Assembly: GCA_913047795.1 (NCBI GenBank)
Contig: CAJWTS010000003.1
Span: 1 to 64,000, forward strand
Length of the DNA: 64,000 nt
From: an uncultured Verrucomicrobiota bacterium
GTDB lineage: Bacteria; Verrucomicrobiota; Kiritimatiellia; CAJWTS01
Reading direction: 5' to 3'
Position numbers and translations under genes: made by a program. Under the pieces are notes generated by a model. That model had not been told where the DNA came from, ran no database searches, and worked only from the letters and a program-made list of their open reading frames with translations. Shown piece after piece: positions 38,992 to 47,613 of this stretch. How positions within the stretch are numbered: the stretch's first letter is position 1; each line of letters starts with the position of its first letter.

Positions 38992-41900
38992 CTACGGACG
39001 CAGGGGCTTCAAGTCGACTGCGCCGCGATAGAACTCGTTCGTTGTCGGCGTAGCATTGGTATAGACGGTCATTCCGCCCATGCCGAGCACGTCGGTGTGC
39101 TCAGGCACCACATCCCAGGCTGTAGGCATACCGAGTACGGTTCCGCGTTCAAAGCTGTAATGGCGACCACTGTAGGCACGGTAAGACGTGCCGGTCACGG
39201 GGAAGGTCATCATGCCAACCATCGCCGCACCGTTCGAAAAGCTGAGCTCCACGAGATGCAGGTGATCGTCCTCCACCGTCGGATCGGAGCCGAGCAGGAA
39301 TTCCTCCTCGTTGGTCAAGGCGTCCCCGTCAAAATTGTCGCCGGGCAGAACCTGCGCGACATTTGTGAAGCCACCCCCCGAAGCATCGACGATCTGCTGC
39401 TCCCAACTGTCCGGCATATCATCGTCATCCACATCTCCTACGGCGGTGTTCTCCACACCGGGGGTGCCGACGATCTGTCCGCTCTGCCACGATCCAGGCA
39501 GATTGTTGTCGGCCGTCGCGTCCGTCAACTCTAACGCGTAGCCCATTCCGTTCGGCCAGGTGCCGCCGTTGCTATAGGTCACGCTATCGATGACGTTTGT
39601 GCAGAGATCCAACAACACCACGGTCGCGCCCGCATTTGGCAACGTCAGCCTGGATTCTTCGATCACACGCGAGACATGTTCGTTCCGGCTGGTATAGAGC
39701 AACGGCCAATCCCATACGTCGTACCCGGGATAACGCTCAACCATGTTCGTGCCACTCGATAGTTCGAGGTACACGTTCGTCAGCAGCAACTGGGTATCCG
39801 CGACGACAAGATACGACGTCGGCCCGAGCATGGATCCAAACGGCAACCGGTAAGACTCTTCACCCGACTGCAGTGTCCATTGACTCAGGTCGATCGTCTG
39901 CGTACCGGTATTATAGAGCTCCAGGTACTCACCGCCTGACGACGGGTCGTACATGATCTCGTTGATGACGACTGCCGACGGATCATATAACCCCGCCCAG
40001 GCTGCCGCGTCCCTATCTGACCACACACCATTTAAATAGAACTCGCGCCGATGCAGGATAAAATGACGCACTTCCTGAACCTTGTTTGTCAGGCGGTGTA
40101 TCGAGACGTTAATCTGGCTGTACGATGGAATAAGCGAATCTTCCAGATTCTTCAGTATCGGATAGAGGCTGTTGGTTGTCAGCATGGTGTGCACGTGGCG
40201 CCAGAGTGTCTTCTGATGGCGATAGCGATACGGAACGGTGTACGACGCGCCACTCCCCGACTCGGGATAGAACAGGACCACGCCCAGAGGCCTGTTGGTC
40301 GCGCCGTACACAGACGGATGCAACGGCGTCTCATGGTAGGGGTGCAAGTTTGTGTAAGTCGGATCGAACCCGAAATCAACATCCCACGGAAACTGCTCCC
40401 ATCTCCCGTCCGATGCTCGGCGGTGCTGAAACATGTTCCAGCTGAACGCCTGATCACTGTTAGCCGTCAGAGAGAGAAGCGCCATCGAATGCCGGACGGA
40501 CTCGTAGACCAGATTCGTGATCACGACATCATTCTTGGCGGTAAGTACAGCACTACGCAACTGATCGTGCATGAAGTCGTAATTATTGATGGCGGAATCA
40601 CCAGCGATCGGTCGCCGCCCGGTGTAGCCGGCACGCGACAGGTAGCCATCTAGACTGAGGCCGTGATCAACGGCAAAGGCATCGCCGGGCGCCTCGAGCG
40701 ACATCGTAATCGTCGGCGATCCGTTACGCCACATGCAAACGTGCCGAACCCGCGGTGTCGGAAACCCCATCTTCCTCTGAATTGCATAACCCAGCCATTC
40801 ATGAATGATTCGCTTGTACCAGAATGAAGAGTCGTTCTTCCGAACTCGAAAATTAATACCGTCCTCATTCTTGGCGAACCAGAGGTCTACCGGACGCGAG
40901 CGATGGAAGCGCAACGCCACGCTGGAACGATCGTCGGTTTGCGTGGGGTTACCGCGGTGCCGGTAGCGCACATCCGTGTACGATTCAAAATCGGGACCGA
41001 TGACACAGGCTCGGAACGCATGTGGATAGATCACCGGATGGCCATCGGAAAAAATCTGCCAGTTCGGCAGGTTCGACTGTACAGAGGAGCTTTGCACAAG
41101 GAATGCTTCATCCAAACTGGGATCGTCACGATGGGGTGCGCGCACGTGGTTGCCGCTTACATCCGTCGCCTTCACATGGTACCGAACAAAGGTCCAATTG
41201 GTCCAAAACGTCGGCACAGCCGCCGCATACTCACCGTCTCCGGCGACGGTGTCTGGGGCAACGCCGTCATCCAGCATCGTCATGCCATCGTAGTGCGCGT
41301 CCGAAAATTCGTATTCGTTCGTACCAAAAGCCCGGTAGCAAAACGTTACGGACGAGACCAGGTCCGTATCGTTAATCAGCGCGCGCACAACGTTCGCAAC
41401 CCCGGTCGAGACGAGGTTGAACTCGTGATTCAGGTCTTCGATACCGAATGGCGCAAGCGGTCCGGAAACCGAATTTGAAAGACCCGGCGTACCCTCATGC
41501 CCCAGCCATATCGTGTTGCTAGCGTTCCCCGACACAACATGCACGGCGCCACCGATACCTGCCTTTCGAATCTGCATCGAGATGATGTAGCTACCACCCG
41601 CAGTATTTCCGAGCGCAACCTGGCGCACATAGTTGCTGGCCGCACTGCCAAAGGTCACCGACAGCGGAGGCTCCAGAAAGACATCGATCATGCGCGTCAG
41701 GTTGCCGACCAATGCCAGTCCCGCGCTGCCACCTACTCCGACGGCGTCTTCGACGCGCGACTGCGAATGACTGCCGTTCGAGACCCATCCCGTGAATCCA
41801 CTCGCGAAGTCACCGTTACTGATCAATTCCGTACCGGAACCGACCAGTTTCACCGACACATCGTCGACCCAGCACTTGCCCTCGAAGTCCACAAACAGGT

Positions 41901-44760
41901 TCAGCGGCGCGTCGGCGACACCAATCACGCTGGTCCACACCAGGTGCTGCCAGTTGGTAACGGGTGAAGACGCGGACCAGTTACAGGAATTGCTTCCCGT
42001 CGCCAGTGCGTTCAATCGCTCCAACGAAGGCCCATAGCCATCGGCCACGGCCGGCCAGGGCTCATTATCCCCGTAGTCCACGCGATCGATTTCCCGTCCG
42101 AAATTATTGACCAAACGCAACGTCTCCATGCTGTTCCGAAGACTACCCAGCCAATTGCCCACCGTGTTAACGATTCCGTATTTCGCCTGCACGACGGTCT
42201 GCGATGCGCAGAGAACCAGATAACCGCCGCCGGTGATCGAGGTGCCGCCCGGGAGATCGAAATCGACGCCGTCCAGTCGCCAATCGGATAGATCGACGGA
42301 CGCTGTGTGCGGGTTGAATATCTCAACGTAGTCGTACCCCACGTCGTTGGTCTCGACCGGGTGATACATAATTTCGTTGATCACGACATCCGGCGGTACG
42401 CTGCCAACGGCCAGGGAAAACCACTCGGGAACTTCGACACCTTGCAAGCGGACCCGAAAACGAAGAACATGTTCGGTGCCCACGCTCATTGAGGGCGACA
42501 GCGTGGCCGCTACCGAGTTAGCGCTACCCGAACCGGCCGCGGTGGCCTTGACGTTCAGGACGCCGTTGTCGCCTTCGTCGAAGGGAGCCGCCTGACTGGA
42601 CGGCGAATGATTGCCGTTCGCGGACCAATGATCGAGATTTGTGAAAGACCCGTTGCGAACATGTTCGGTATCTGTTGCCGTATCGATTACAGAAATGTCA
42701 TCCACGTACGCCACCCCGGCACCATCGAGATACGCGTAAAACGCCACGGCATGTGTCGTCAAGCCCGTGGTTGCAACACTCACCCATCCAGGCTTCGGTT
42801 GCACCGTGCTCAACAACCCGCCCCCCGAATTGTGCAGCGTGATCGTCGGCGCATCAATGTACCCGATTGACGGCGCGGGCAGCGAGGCGGATTCGCCGCC
42901 AGCGCCGAACGCTTCAAAACGGTAGTAGACCCAGTCCGTCGTGCCGGGCCCGCTCACCACCACAGTGTACCGCTGGTCGCCGCTGACAGCGTCGCCACCG
43001 GTACCGGTATCGTTCATCACGTTCGTCGTGATGCTGCCGCTGACGGCCACCATCGTTACGACCTGTGTCGGCAGCGTGGAGGCTACGATCGCGACCGTCA
43101 CCGTCAGCATATTGCCGGGAGCGGGCGTCGCAGGCGTTACGATTGGATCGATCAATCCCCCAAGCGGCGCGTCTCCGGGCGTGCCGCCCGGCGGACCGGC
43201 AAACCAGTTGGAGGCTGTATTGCCATGGTTCGTCGTCACCAGGCGTTCGAGCGAGGGGCCATTCCCGTCCGCTGCCGATGGCCAGGGGATATCGTCTAGG
43301 TAGTCGACCTGTTCGACCAGAATGTATGGCACGAGATTCGTCTCAGGAGTACCGGGCTTGAACAGGCGTACAGACTCGCCCGCATTGTTTAGTCTACCGG
43401 TCCACGCCCCGAGAACGGGGACACCGGGATCGATACCGTGCGTGGCACGGAAGAGCGCCGTGTTCGTGGTACCCACCAGCAGCAGTCGCGCACCAGAGGC
43501 AAGGGATATATTGGTGGGCAGGTTGTATTCGACGGCTTCCCCGACCCGCCAGGTGTTGGACGGGAAGGCAGCGTCAAACAGGTCGACGGCGCCGGTGGTG
43601 ACGTTCAGCAATTCCAGATACTCGTCGTCCGAGTTGTCATTGGGAGGATGATACATGATCTCGCTGATGACAATGGGGCCCACCAGCGGCAGCGCGTTGA
43701 TTGCACCGGTACCCGTGCGGAATTGTGCAACGGAAACCGGATTAGCCACCCCAAAGCTGTGTGCCGACATCGTCACGAGCGTACCGCTTCCATCGGGATA
43801 CCGACCGAAGGACACACCGTTGTCCGAAGCTCCGAAGGTTGTAAAATCAACAAAGCGCGTCAGGTTCCCGCCTCCATCCGCTGCGGTCAGATAAACGTCG
43901 TCCCCGAGTTCGCTCAATGCGAACGACGTGGGCCCACTGCCACCGGAGCCGAAGTCCTCCTCGTAAAACACGTGATATCCGTTGGCCGGCAAGGTGGTTC
44001 CATTCGGAATCTCGAACTTTTTGCGATCCCCCGGGGCGTCGCTCAAATACCAGCCGCTGATGTCGATCGGTGATCCTGTCAAATTCTTCAACTCGATCGC
44101 GTCCTCTAGCGGCGGGTCAGTGTGCGCGATGACCTCATTGATCGCGATGTCGCCCTGCGCGCAGACACCGGTTGCGCCCGGTGTGCCCAGGTAGACGTCA
44201 GAGGAACACCAGTTCGCGGGCGCATCGGCGTCACCCTGTGGATCGATCAAGGTCAACGAACTACCGTAACCATCCGGCCGAACGGGCCAACCATTCTCGT
44301 CGTCGTAGTCGACGCTATGCAGCGTCGAGTTCCCCGAATCCTTCAGCGTGACCTTCTCGCCCCCGTTTCCGAGGCTACCGGTATAAAACCCGTCAGCGAT
44401 TGCGACGCCGGGATAGCGATTGGTGAAGGCCGTTCGATTCTTGACCACAACAAGGTAGGCCCCTTGCGCCAGAATGGTGGAATTGGTGAAGGTGTACGTG
44501 ATGCCGGATGAAAAGTACGCATCAGTCAGATCCACCGAACCGACACCATCATTGAAGAGCTCGACGAACTCATATTGGTTCCCATCGACCGGGGTTTGGC
44601 CGTCAACGGGGTTGTACATGATCTCATTGATAACAACGGAATTCGCGAATCCGCCGCCAGGCAGCAGGAACACACATACCCATGCCAGCGCACAAAGCCG
44701 AAACACACCGTGCCCAAATTGAAAAATCCGGGTATTTTTCACCATTTCAGTTCCCATCAC
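38992..44760 (-). CDS. Giant secreted lamin-tail-domain/CotH-kinase protein
   Basis: 1922 residues with signal peptide (FRLCALAWVCVFLLPGGGFA). Lamin-tail domains open with V-I-NEIMY-P motifs at about residues 41, 205 (NEVIAHTD), 367, 790 and 1595. Between 530 and 780 and from 930 to 1250 lie beta-rich linker domains. A CotH domain spans ~1260-1560, with YRHRGNPTQ, KNDSSFWYKR and FPWDVDFGFDP, the W-D-x-D stretch being the conserved metal-site region of CotH kinases. The C-terminus has a Ca-binding-like stretch (DVDDDDMPDSWEQ, NFDGDALTNEEEF) and a final beta-sandwich ending EFYRGAVDL. Spore-coat CotH phosphorylates secreted proteins; whether this one does is inference. It is the last gene of the VTC/DUF4956/HlyD run. 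Start GTG 44760, ATG 44757 or ATG 44745 (GGAAGG just upstream). Confidence 0.85.
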   Translation of the reverse strand: MMGTEMVKNTRIFQFGHGVFRLCALAWVCVFLLPGGGFANSVVINEIMYNPVDGQTPVDGNQYEFVELFNDGVGSVDLTDAYFSSGITYTFTNSTILAQGAYLVVVKNRTAFTNRYPGVAIADGFYTGSLGNGGEKVTLKDSGNSTLHSVDYDDENGWPVRPDGYGSSLTLIDPQGDADAPANWCSSDVYLGTPGATGVCAQGDIAINEVIAHTDPPLEDAIELKNLTGSPIDISGWYLSDAPGDRKKFEIPNGTTLPANGYHVFYEEDFGSGGSGPTSFALSELGDDVYLTAADGGGNLTRFVDFTTFGASDNGVSFGRYPDGSGTLVTMSAHSFGVANPVSVAQFRTGTGAINALPLVGPIVISEIMYHPPNDNSDDEYLELLNVTTGAVDLFDAAFPSNTWRVGEAVEYNLPTNISLASGARLLLVGTTNTALFRATHGIDPGVPVLGAWTGRLNNAGESVRLFKPGTPETNLVPYILVEQVDYLDDIPWPSAADGNGPSLERLVTTNHGNTASNWFAGPPGGTPGDAPLGGLIDPIVTPATPAPGNMLTVTVAIVASTLPTQVVTMVAVSGSITTNVMNDTGTGGDAVSGDQRYTVVVSGPGTTDWVYYRFEAFGAGGESASLPAPSIGYIDAPTITLHNSGGGLLSTVQPKPGWVSVATTGLTTHAVAFYAYLDGAGVAYVDDISVIDTATDTEHVRNGSFTNLDHWSANGNHSPSSQAAPFDEGDNGVLNVKATAAGSGSANSVAATLSPSMSVGTEHVLRFRVRLQGVEVPEWFSLAVGSVPPDVVINEIMYHPVETNDVGYDYVEIFNPHTASVDLSDWRLDGVDFDLPGGTSITGGGYLVLCASQTVVQAKYGIVNTVGNWLGSLRNSMETLRLVNNFGREIDRVDYGDNEPWPAVADGYGPSLERLNALATGSNSCNWSASSPVTNWQHLVWTSVIGVADAPLNLFVDFEGKCWVDDVSVKLVGSGTELISNGDFASGFTGWVSNGSHSQSRVEDAVGVGGSAGLALVGNLTRMIDVFLEPPLSVTFGSAASNYVRQVALGNTAGGSYIISMQIRKAGIGGAVHVVSGNASNTIWLGHEGTPGLSNSVSGPLAPFGIEDLNHEFNLVSTGVANVVRALINDTDLVSSVTFCYRAFGTNEYEFSDAHYDGMTMLDDGVAPDTVAGDGEYAAAVPTFWTNWTFVRYHVKATDVSGNHVRAPHRDDPSLDEAFLVQSSSVQSNLPNWQIFSDGHPVIYPHAFRACVIGPDFESYTDVRYRHRGNPTQTDDRSSVALRFHRSRPVDLWFAKNEDGINFRVRKNDSSFWYKRIIHEWLGYAIQRKMGFPTPRVRHVCMWRNGSPTITMSLEAPGDAFAVDHGLSLDGYLSRAGYTGRRPIAGDSAINNYDFMHDQLRSAVLTAKNDVVITNLVYESVRHSMALLSLTANSDQAFSWNMFQHRRASDGRWEQFPWDVDFGFDPTYTNLHPYHETPLHPSVYGATNRPLGVVLFYPESGSGASYTVPYRYRHQKTLWRHVHTMLTTNSLYPILKNLEDSLIPSYSQINVSIHRLTNKVQEVRHFILHRREFYLNGVWSDRDAAAWAGLYDPSAVVINEIMYDPSSGGEYLELYNTGTQTIDLSQWTLQSGEESYRLPFGSMLGPTSYLVVADTQLLLTNVYLELSSGTNMVERYPGYDVWDWPLLYTSRNEHVSRVIEESRLTLPNAGATVVLLDLCTNVIDSVTYSNGGTWPNGMGYALELTDATADNNLPGSWQSGQIVGTPGVENTAVGDVDDDDMPDSWEQQIVDASGGGFTNVAQVLPGDNFDGDALTNEEEFLLGSDPTVEDDHLHLVELSFSNGAAMVGMMTFPVTGTSYRAYSGRHYSFERGTVLGMPTAWDVVPEHTDVLGMGGMTVYTNATPTTNEFYRGAVDLKPLRP

Positions 44761-44787
44761 CTTCCAACCCCCCGCTATTCAAATATT

Positions 44788-44796
44788 ATTATAGCA
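44788..44796 (-). promoter_or_regulatory. Extended -10 promoter of the CotH gene
   Basis: On the minus strand TGCTATAAT, a perfect extended -10 element, about 27 bases upstream of the start codon. No good -35 is present, as is allowed for extended -10 promoters. It would let the CotH gene be expressed separately from the upstream genes. Confidence 0.5.
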
Positions 44797-44883
44797 CGAT
44801 TGGTGCCGCGGCGGTGGCGAGGCCAACCTGCAAGGGTGGGTAGAGGGGTGGCTGTCGTGCGGTAAAGCGACACTCGCGAGTCG

Positions 44884-46014
44884 CTAGTCGACGGCGCTCT
44901 GCGCAACGGCTTCCGAAGACCCGCCGCCGATCAGGCCCCACCAGGCGGGTTTCTCGATATGAATCGATACGGTTTCGCCCGGCAAAAAGCTGTGCTCCAC
45001 GCGCGGCTCGAGGACGACCCGTCGGCCACGAAGGGTGCGGCCGGGAATCGGGCTGACCCGGCCCGGCAAGGCCAGGATCTCCGGACCGAGATGAGTCACA
45101 ACCGCCGGAACCGCCCGGCTGAAACGCGCGGCACGCATGAGATACGCGGTATCGCCAACGGTTAACTCGCGCGCCCGAAATTCCGGCAGGAACCCGGTAA
45201 CGCTCGACGTCCCGTCGTACACGATGGTCATGATTGCCTCGCCGGCCTGCACGACCTCACCCGGCTCCTTGATAATTCGCGAGACGATTCCGTCGCGCAG
45301 GGCGCGCAAGGTATAGGTTTCCTGGCGAAGCCTAAGCATGCCCAATCGCTCGCGGTGCAGCGAGAGCTCGGAGGCAGCCTCGACCGGCAGACCTTCGAGT
45401 ATATCGGGCGACGTTTCACCCAACCAACTCCCGATCGAATCCTTCATCACACGCGACTTGGTCAATTCCGATTCGAGTTCAGCCACGATCTCGGGGTAGA
45501 TTCTCACGGACTCCTTAAGCGCGCTCTGTCGGGAACGCAGACGGATGGCCGCCGTGCTGTCGACCATGCCGCGTCGAATGAGATCCTGCATACGTGTCAG
45601 CTCCTCATTCAACGCCGTCAGTTCCGCCGCCTCAGTCGCGCGGCGCAGCTTGACATCGCGCAGTTCGGACTCGAGCCCCTGAATAGATCGCGAGAACTGG
45701 CGATCCACCTGCAGGCGATCGATCTGCATTTGCGCGTCATACAGAGACATATCCATTTCCGCCACGACGGTACCCGCATACACGCGTTCACCGGACTTCA
45801 CGCCGAGCGACCTTAACCGCGCGGTCTCCAGGGGCGAGAGTTCGCGACGGTCGACATCCACCACGCCCTGCAGCGACTGAAAACGCCCACCGGCGTCCAG
45901 CAAATACACCAGTAGCACGATTGCACCAACCCAGACCAGGAACGGCCAGCGCCACTTGACGCGACTCCAGATCACGGCCGGATGCCGGCGCGGATTGCCT
46001 TTCTGTCTATTCAT
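44884..46014 (-). CDS. HlyD-like membrane-fusion/adaptor protein
   Basis: 376 residues. One N-terminal membrane segment (WPFLVWVGAIVLLVYLLDAG), then a lipoyl-like half (VDVDRRELSPLETARLRSLGVKSGERVYAGTVVAEMD), a long coiled coil (~90-220, ELESELRDVKLRRATEAAEL), and the returning half LRALRDGIVSRIIKEPGEVVQAGEAIMTIV, then a beta-barrel domain. This is the HlyD/EmrA layout. No ABC exporter or TolC-like gene is adjacent, so the partner is unclear. It starts five bases after the DUF4956 gene and clearly shares its transcript. It may help assemble or export the CotH protein or polyphosphate-linked material; that is inference. Confidence 0.8.
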   Translation of the reverse strand: MNRQKGNPRRHPAVIWSRVKWRWPFLVWVGAIVLLVYLLDAGGRFQSLQGVVDVDRRELSPLETARLRSLGVKSGERVYAGTVVAEMDMSLYDAQMQIDRLQVDRQFSRSIQGLESELRDVKLRRATEAAELTALNEELTRMQDLIRRGMVDSTAAIRLRSRQSALKESVRIYPEIVAELESELTKSRVMKDSIGSWLGETSPDILEGLPVEAASELSLHRERLGMLRLRQETYTLRALRDGIVSRIIKEPGEVVQAGEAIMTIVYDGTSSVTGFLPEFRARELTVGDTAYLMRAARFSRAVPAVVTHLGPEILALPGRVSPIPGRTLRGRRVVLEPRVEHSFLPGETVSIHIEKPAWWGLIGGGSSEAVAQSAVD

Positions 46015-46019
46015 CAGAT

Positions 46020-46703
46020 CTAGATCTCCACGGTCACCCGCTGCATCAGCAGGCTGACATCCTCAATGTCTTCCAGTTCGTGGAGTGCCGCGAGAAGATC
46101 GCTCTGGAATGACGGATCGCGCAGTCGAATCTGGTACGAATACTCAATCGCGTCACCCTGCGCGGCCTGGCGCATGGCAACCAGCAGCGTCGACGATGCA
46201 AATCGCTGAAAAATATCATCCACTTTCGTCTCCGACGGCGAGTCCGCCGGAAGGATGTAGCGCAGCAAACCCTCGTGCTGATGCCGTGCCGCAAATGGAG
46301 ACCAGTGCAGGTACAGGGCGGCCGCGCTAAACAGCAAGGCCCCCAGAATTGCCACTTCAAAGACGGCGGCCCCCGCGGCGATGCCGACGGCAATTGACGC
46401 GAACAGAAAGATAAGATCTCGCGGATCTCGAACGGGAGTTCGGAAACGAACAATCGCCAGCGTACCGAGGATGCCCAGGCCGCGCGCCAGGTTGTTGCCG
46501 ATCGCCATGATCAGGATCGCCGCGACGATGGCGCCGAGTACCTGCGTATGCACGAACGACCTGGAGTACGAGAGCCCCTGGTGGGTCCACCGATACACCG
46601 TTGCCAACGCAAGCGACAAGATGAACGCAAGCAGAATCCCGCACACGATCTGGGCTGTACCCAGCACACGCGCGGCACCAAAAGACTGGAAAAAATCGTC
46701 CAC
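46020..46703 (-). CDS. DUF4956 membrane protein
   Basis: 227 residues. About four membrane helices (TAQIVCGILLAFILSLALATVY, VLGAIVAAILIMAIGNNLA, LIFLFASIAVGIAAGAAVFEVAILGALLFSAAAL) flank ARGLGILGTLAIVRFRTPVRDPRDL, which is the family signature (IVRFRTP-KDPRD). The C-terminal ~80 residues form a soluble ferredoxin-like domain. DUF4956 proteins are repeatedly found beside VTC-domain polyphosphate polymerases and are suspected to translocate or anchor their product; the molecular role is unproven. Three bases separate it from the VTC gene upstream and five from the HlyD-like gene downstream. Confidence 0.85.
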   Translation of the reverse strand: MDDFFQSFGAARVLGTAQIVCGILLAFILSLALATVYRWTHQGLSYSRSFVHTQVLGAIVAAILIMAIGNNLARGLGILGTLAIVRFRTPVRDPRDLIFLFASIAVGIAAGAAVFEVAILGALLFSAAALYLHWSPFAARHQHEGLLRYILPADSPSETKVDDIFQRFASSTLLVAMRQAAQGDAIEYSYQIRLRDPSFQSDLLAALHELEDIEDVSLLMQRVTVEI

Positions 46704-46706
46704 TAG

Positions 46707-47519
46707 TTATGCAACCACACAGGTCTCCGAGGTGTCCGAGTACATCGTGCCGGAAAATAGCGACTCGAGTCGCACCGCCGAAAAGTATTTACAAAACCCG
46801 ACCCTTACTAGATCAAAACGGTGGGCAAGGTCCAACATCCAGAGCGGCGCCTCGTTGAAGGCCTTCAATTCGAGAATGACCCCAGAGTACGGCAGGTGAA
46901 AAACCTCGTCGACATCCATGTTCCACCAACGCCCGTCATCTTCAAAGACATTCCATGATCGGGACGGCTGGTAGCACATCTTGCGATCGAACGTAACGCG
47001 CGCATAGTTATCATTCGTTCCGAGATAGGATTCGCGATGATATCTCACCTTCACGATCGGTCGCGCACCGATCTCCTTCACGAGACGAATGAATTCCAGG
47101 TAGTTCCAGTGCTCACGATCGGACTTCAAGGTGATTGGCGAGTTCGGATCAAGAAAGGGCATCGGGCCCCACTTCGCCGTGTCAATCGTGGCACGGCTCT
47201 TGGAAACGACGCCGTTCAGCTTGCGCTTTATCTCGAGAAAGATCGGGCTACCCACGACAGAGTCATACGTCCGGATACGAAGCTTGAACCGATTCAACGA
47301 TTCCTCCTCCTTCGCGCGATAGAGCGTCATGGCGGACGAATCCAACTGCAGAGTGGTGACGGTATACTCCGGCGGATACCCCTCAGCATTTGGATCAGGC
47401 ATGACGAACGGTCGAATAAAATCACGTACGGCCGCGACCCGGCTGGGGTGAATCACGTACTTGGCTTCCTGACGCTCAAGCTCGACAACGGAGCCGGACT
47501 TCTGTGGCTTGGCCTGCAT
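46707..47519 (-). CDS. VTC-domain polyphosphate polymerase-like protein
   Basis: 270 residues, one VTC domain of the triphosphate-tunnel fold. The charged tunnel residues are visible in order: ELERQEAKYVI, YTVTTLQLDS, RFKLRIRTYD, IFLEIKRKLNGVVSKSRATI, IVKVRYHRESYLG, ARVTFDR and VILELKAFNEAPLW. In yeast Vtc4 this tunnel makes polyphosphate from ATP while threading it through the membrane; bacterial single-domain versions pair with DUF4956, which follows three bases later. No SPX sensor domain is present. The gene begins 94 bases after the NtrC-type regulator gene, with a palindrome directly upstream. No clear ribosome-binding site precedes ATG 47519. Confidence 0.85.
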   Translation of the reverse strand: MQAKPQKSGSVVELERQEAKYVIHPSRVAAVRDFIRPFVMPDPNAEGYPPEYTVTTLQLDSSAMTLYRAKEEESLNRFKLRIRTYDSVVGSPIFLEIKRKLNGVVSKSRATIDTAKWGPMPFLDPNSPITLKSDREHWNYLEFIRLVKEIGARPIVKVRYHRESYLGTNDNYARVTFDRKMCYQPSRSWNVFEDDGRWWNMDVDEVFHLPYSGVILELKAFNEAPLWMLDLAHRFDLVRVGFCKYFSAVRLESLFSGTMYSDTSETCVVA

Positions 47520-47523
47520 TGGT

Positions 47524-47543
47524 TGGCATCCACAAAGATGCCA
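47524..47543. promoter_or_regulatory. Palindrome directly upstream of the VTC gene
   Basis: TGGCATC, six bases, GATGCCA, a perfect 7-bp inverted repeat ending four bases before the start codon. It could be an operator, or an mRNA hairpin that hides the start codon. Confidence 0.45.
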
Positions 47544-47613
47544 GAAGGGATACGCTACACCAGGATCGACGACGGAGCAACTGCATGCTCCAACTGCGGC
47601 GGTCGACGACGCA

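Noticed and set aside
47520-47560. Possible sigma-54 promoter upstream of the VTC gene
   Set aside because: TGGCAT on the minus strand resembles a -24 element, but no TTGC-like -12 element follows at the proper spacing; the sequence is better described as a palindrome.
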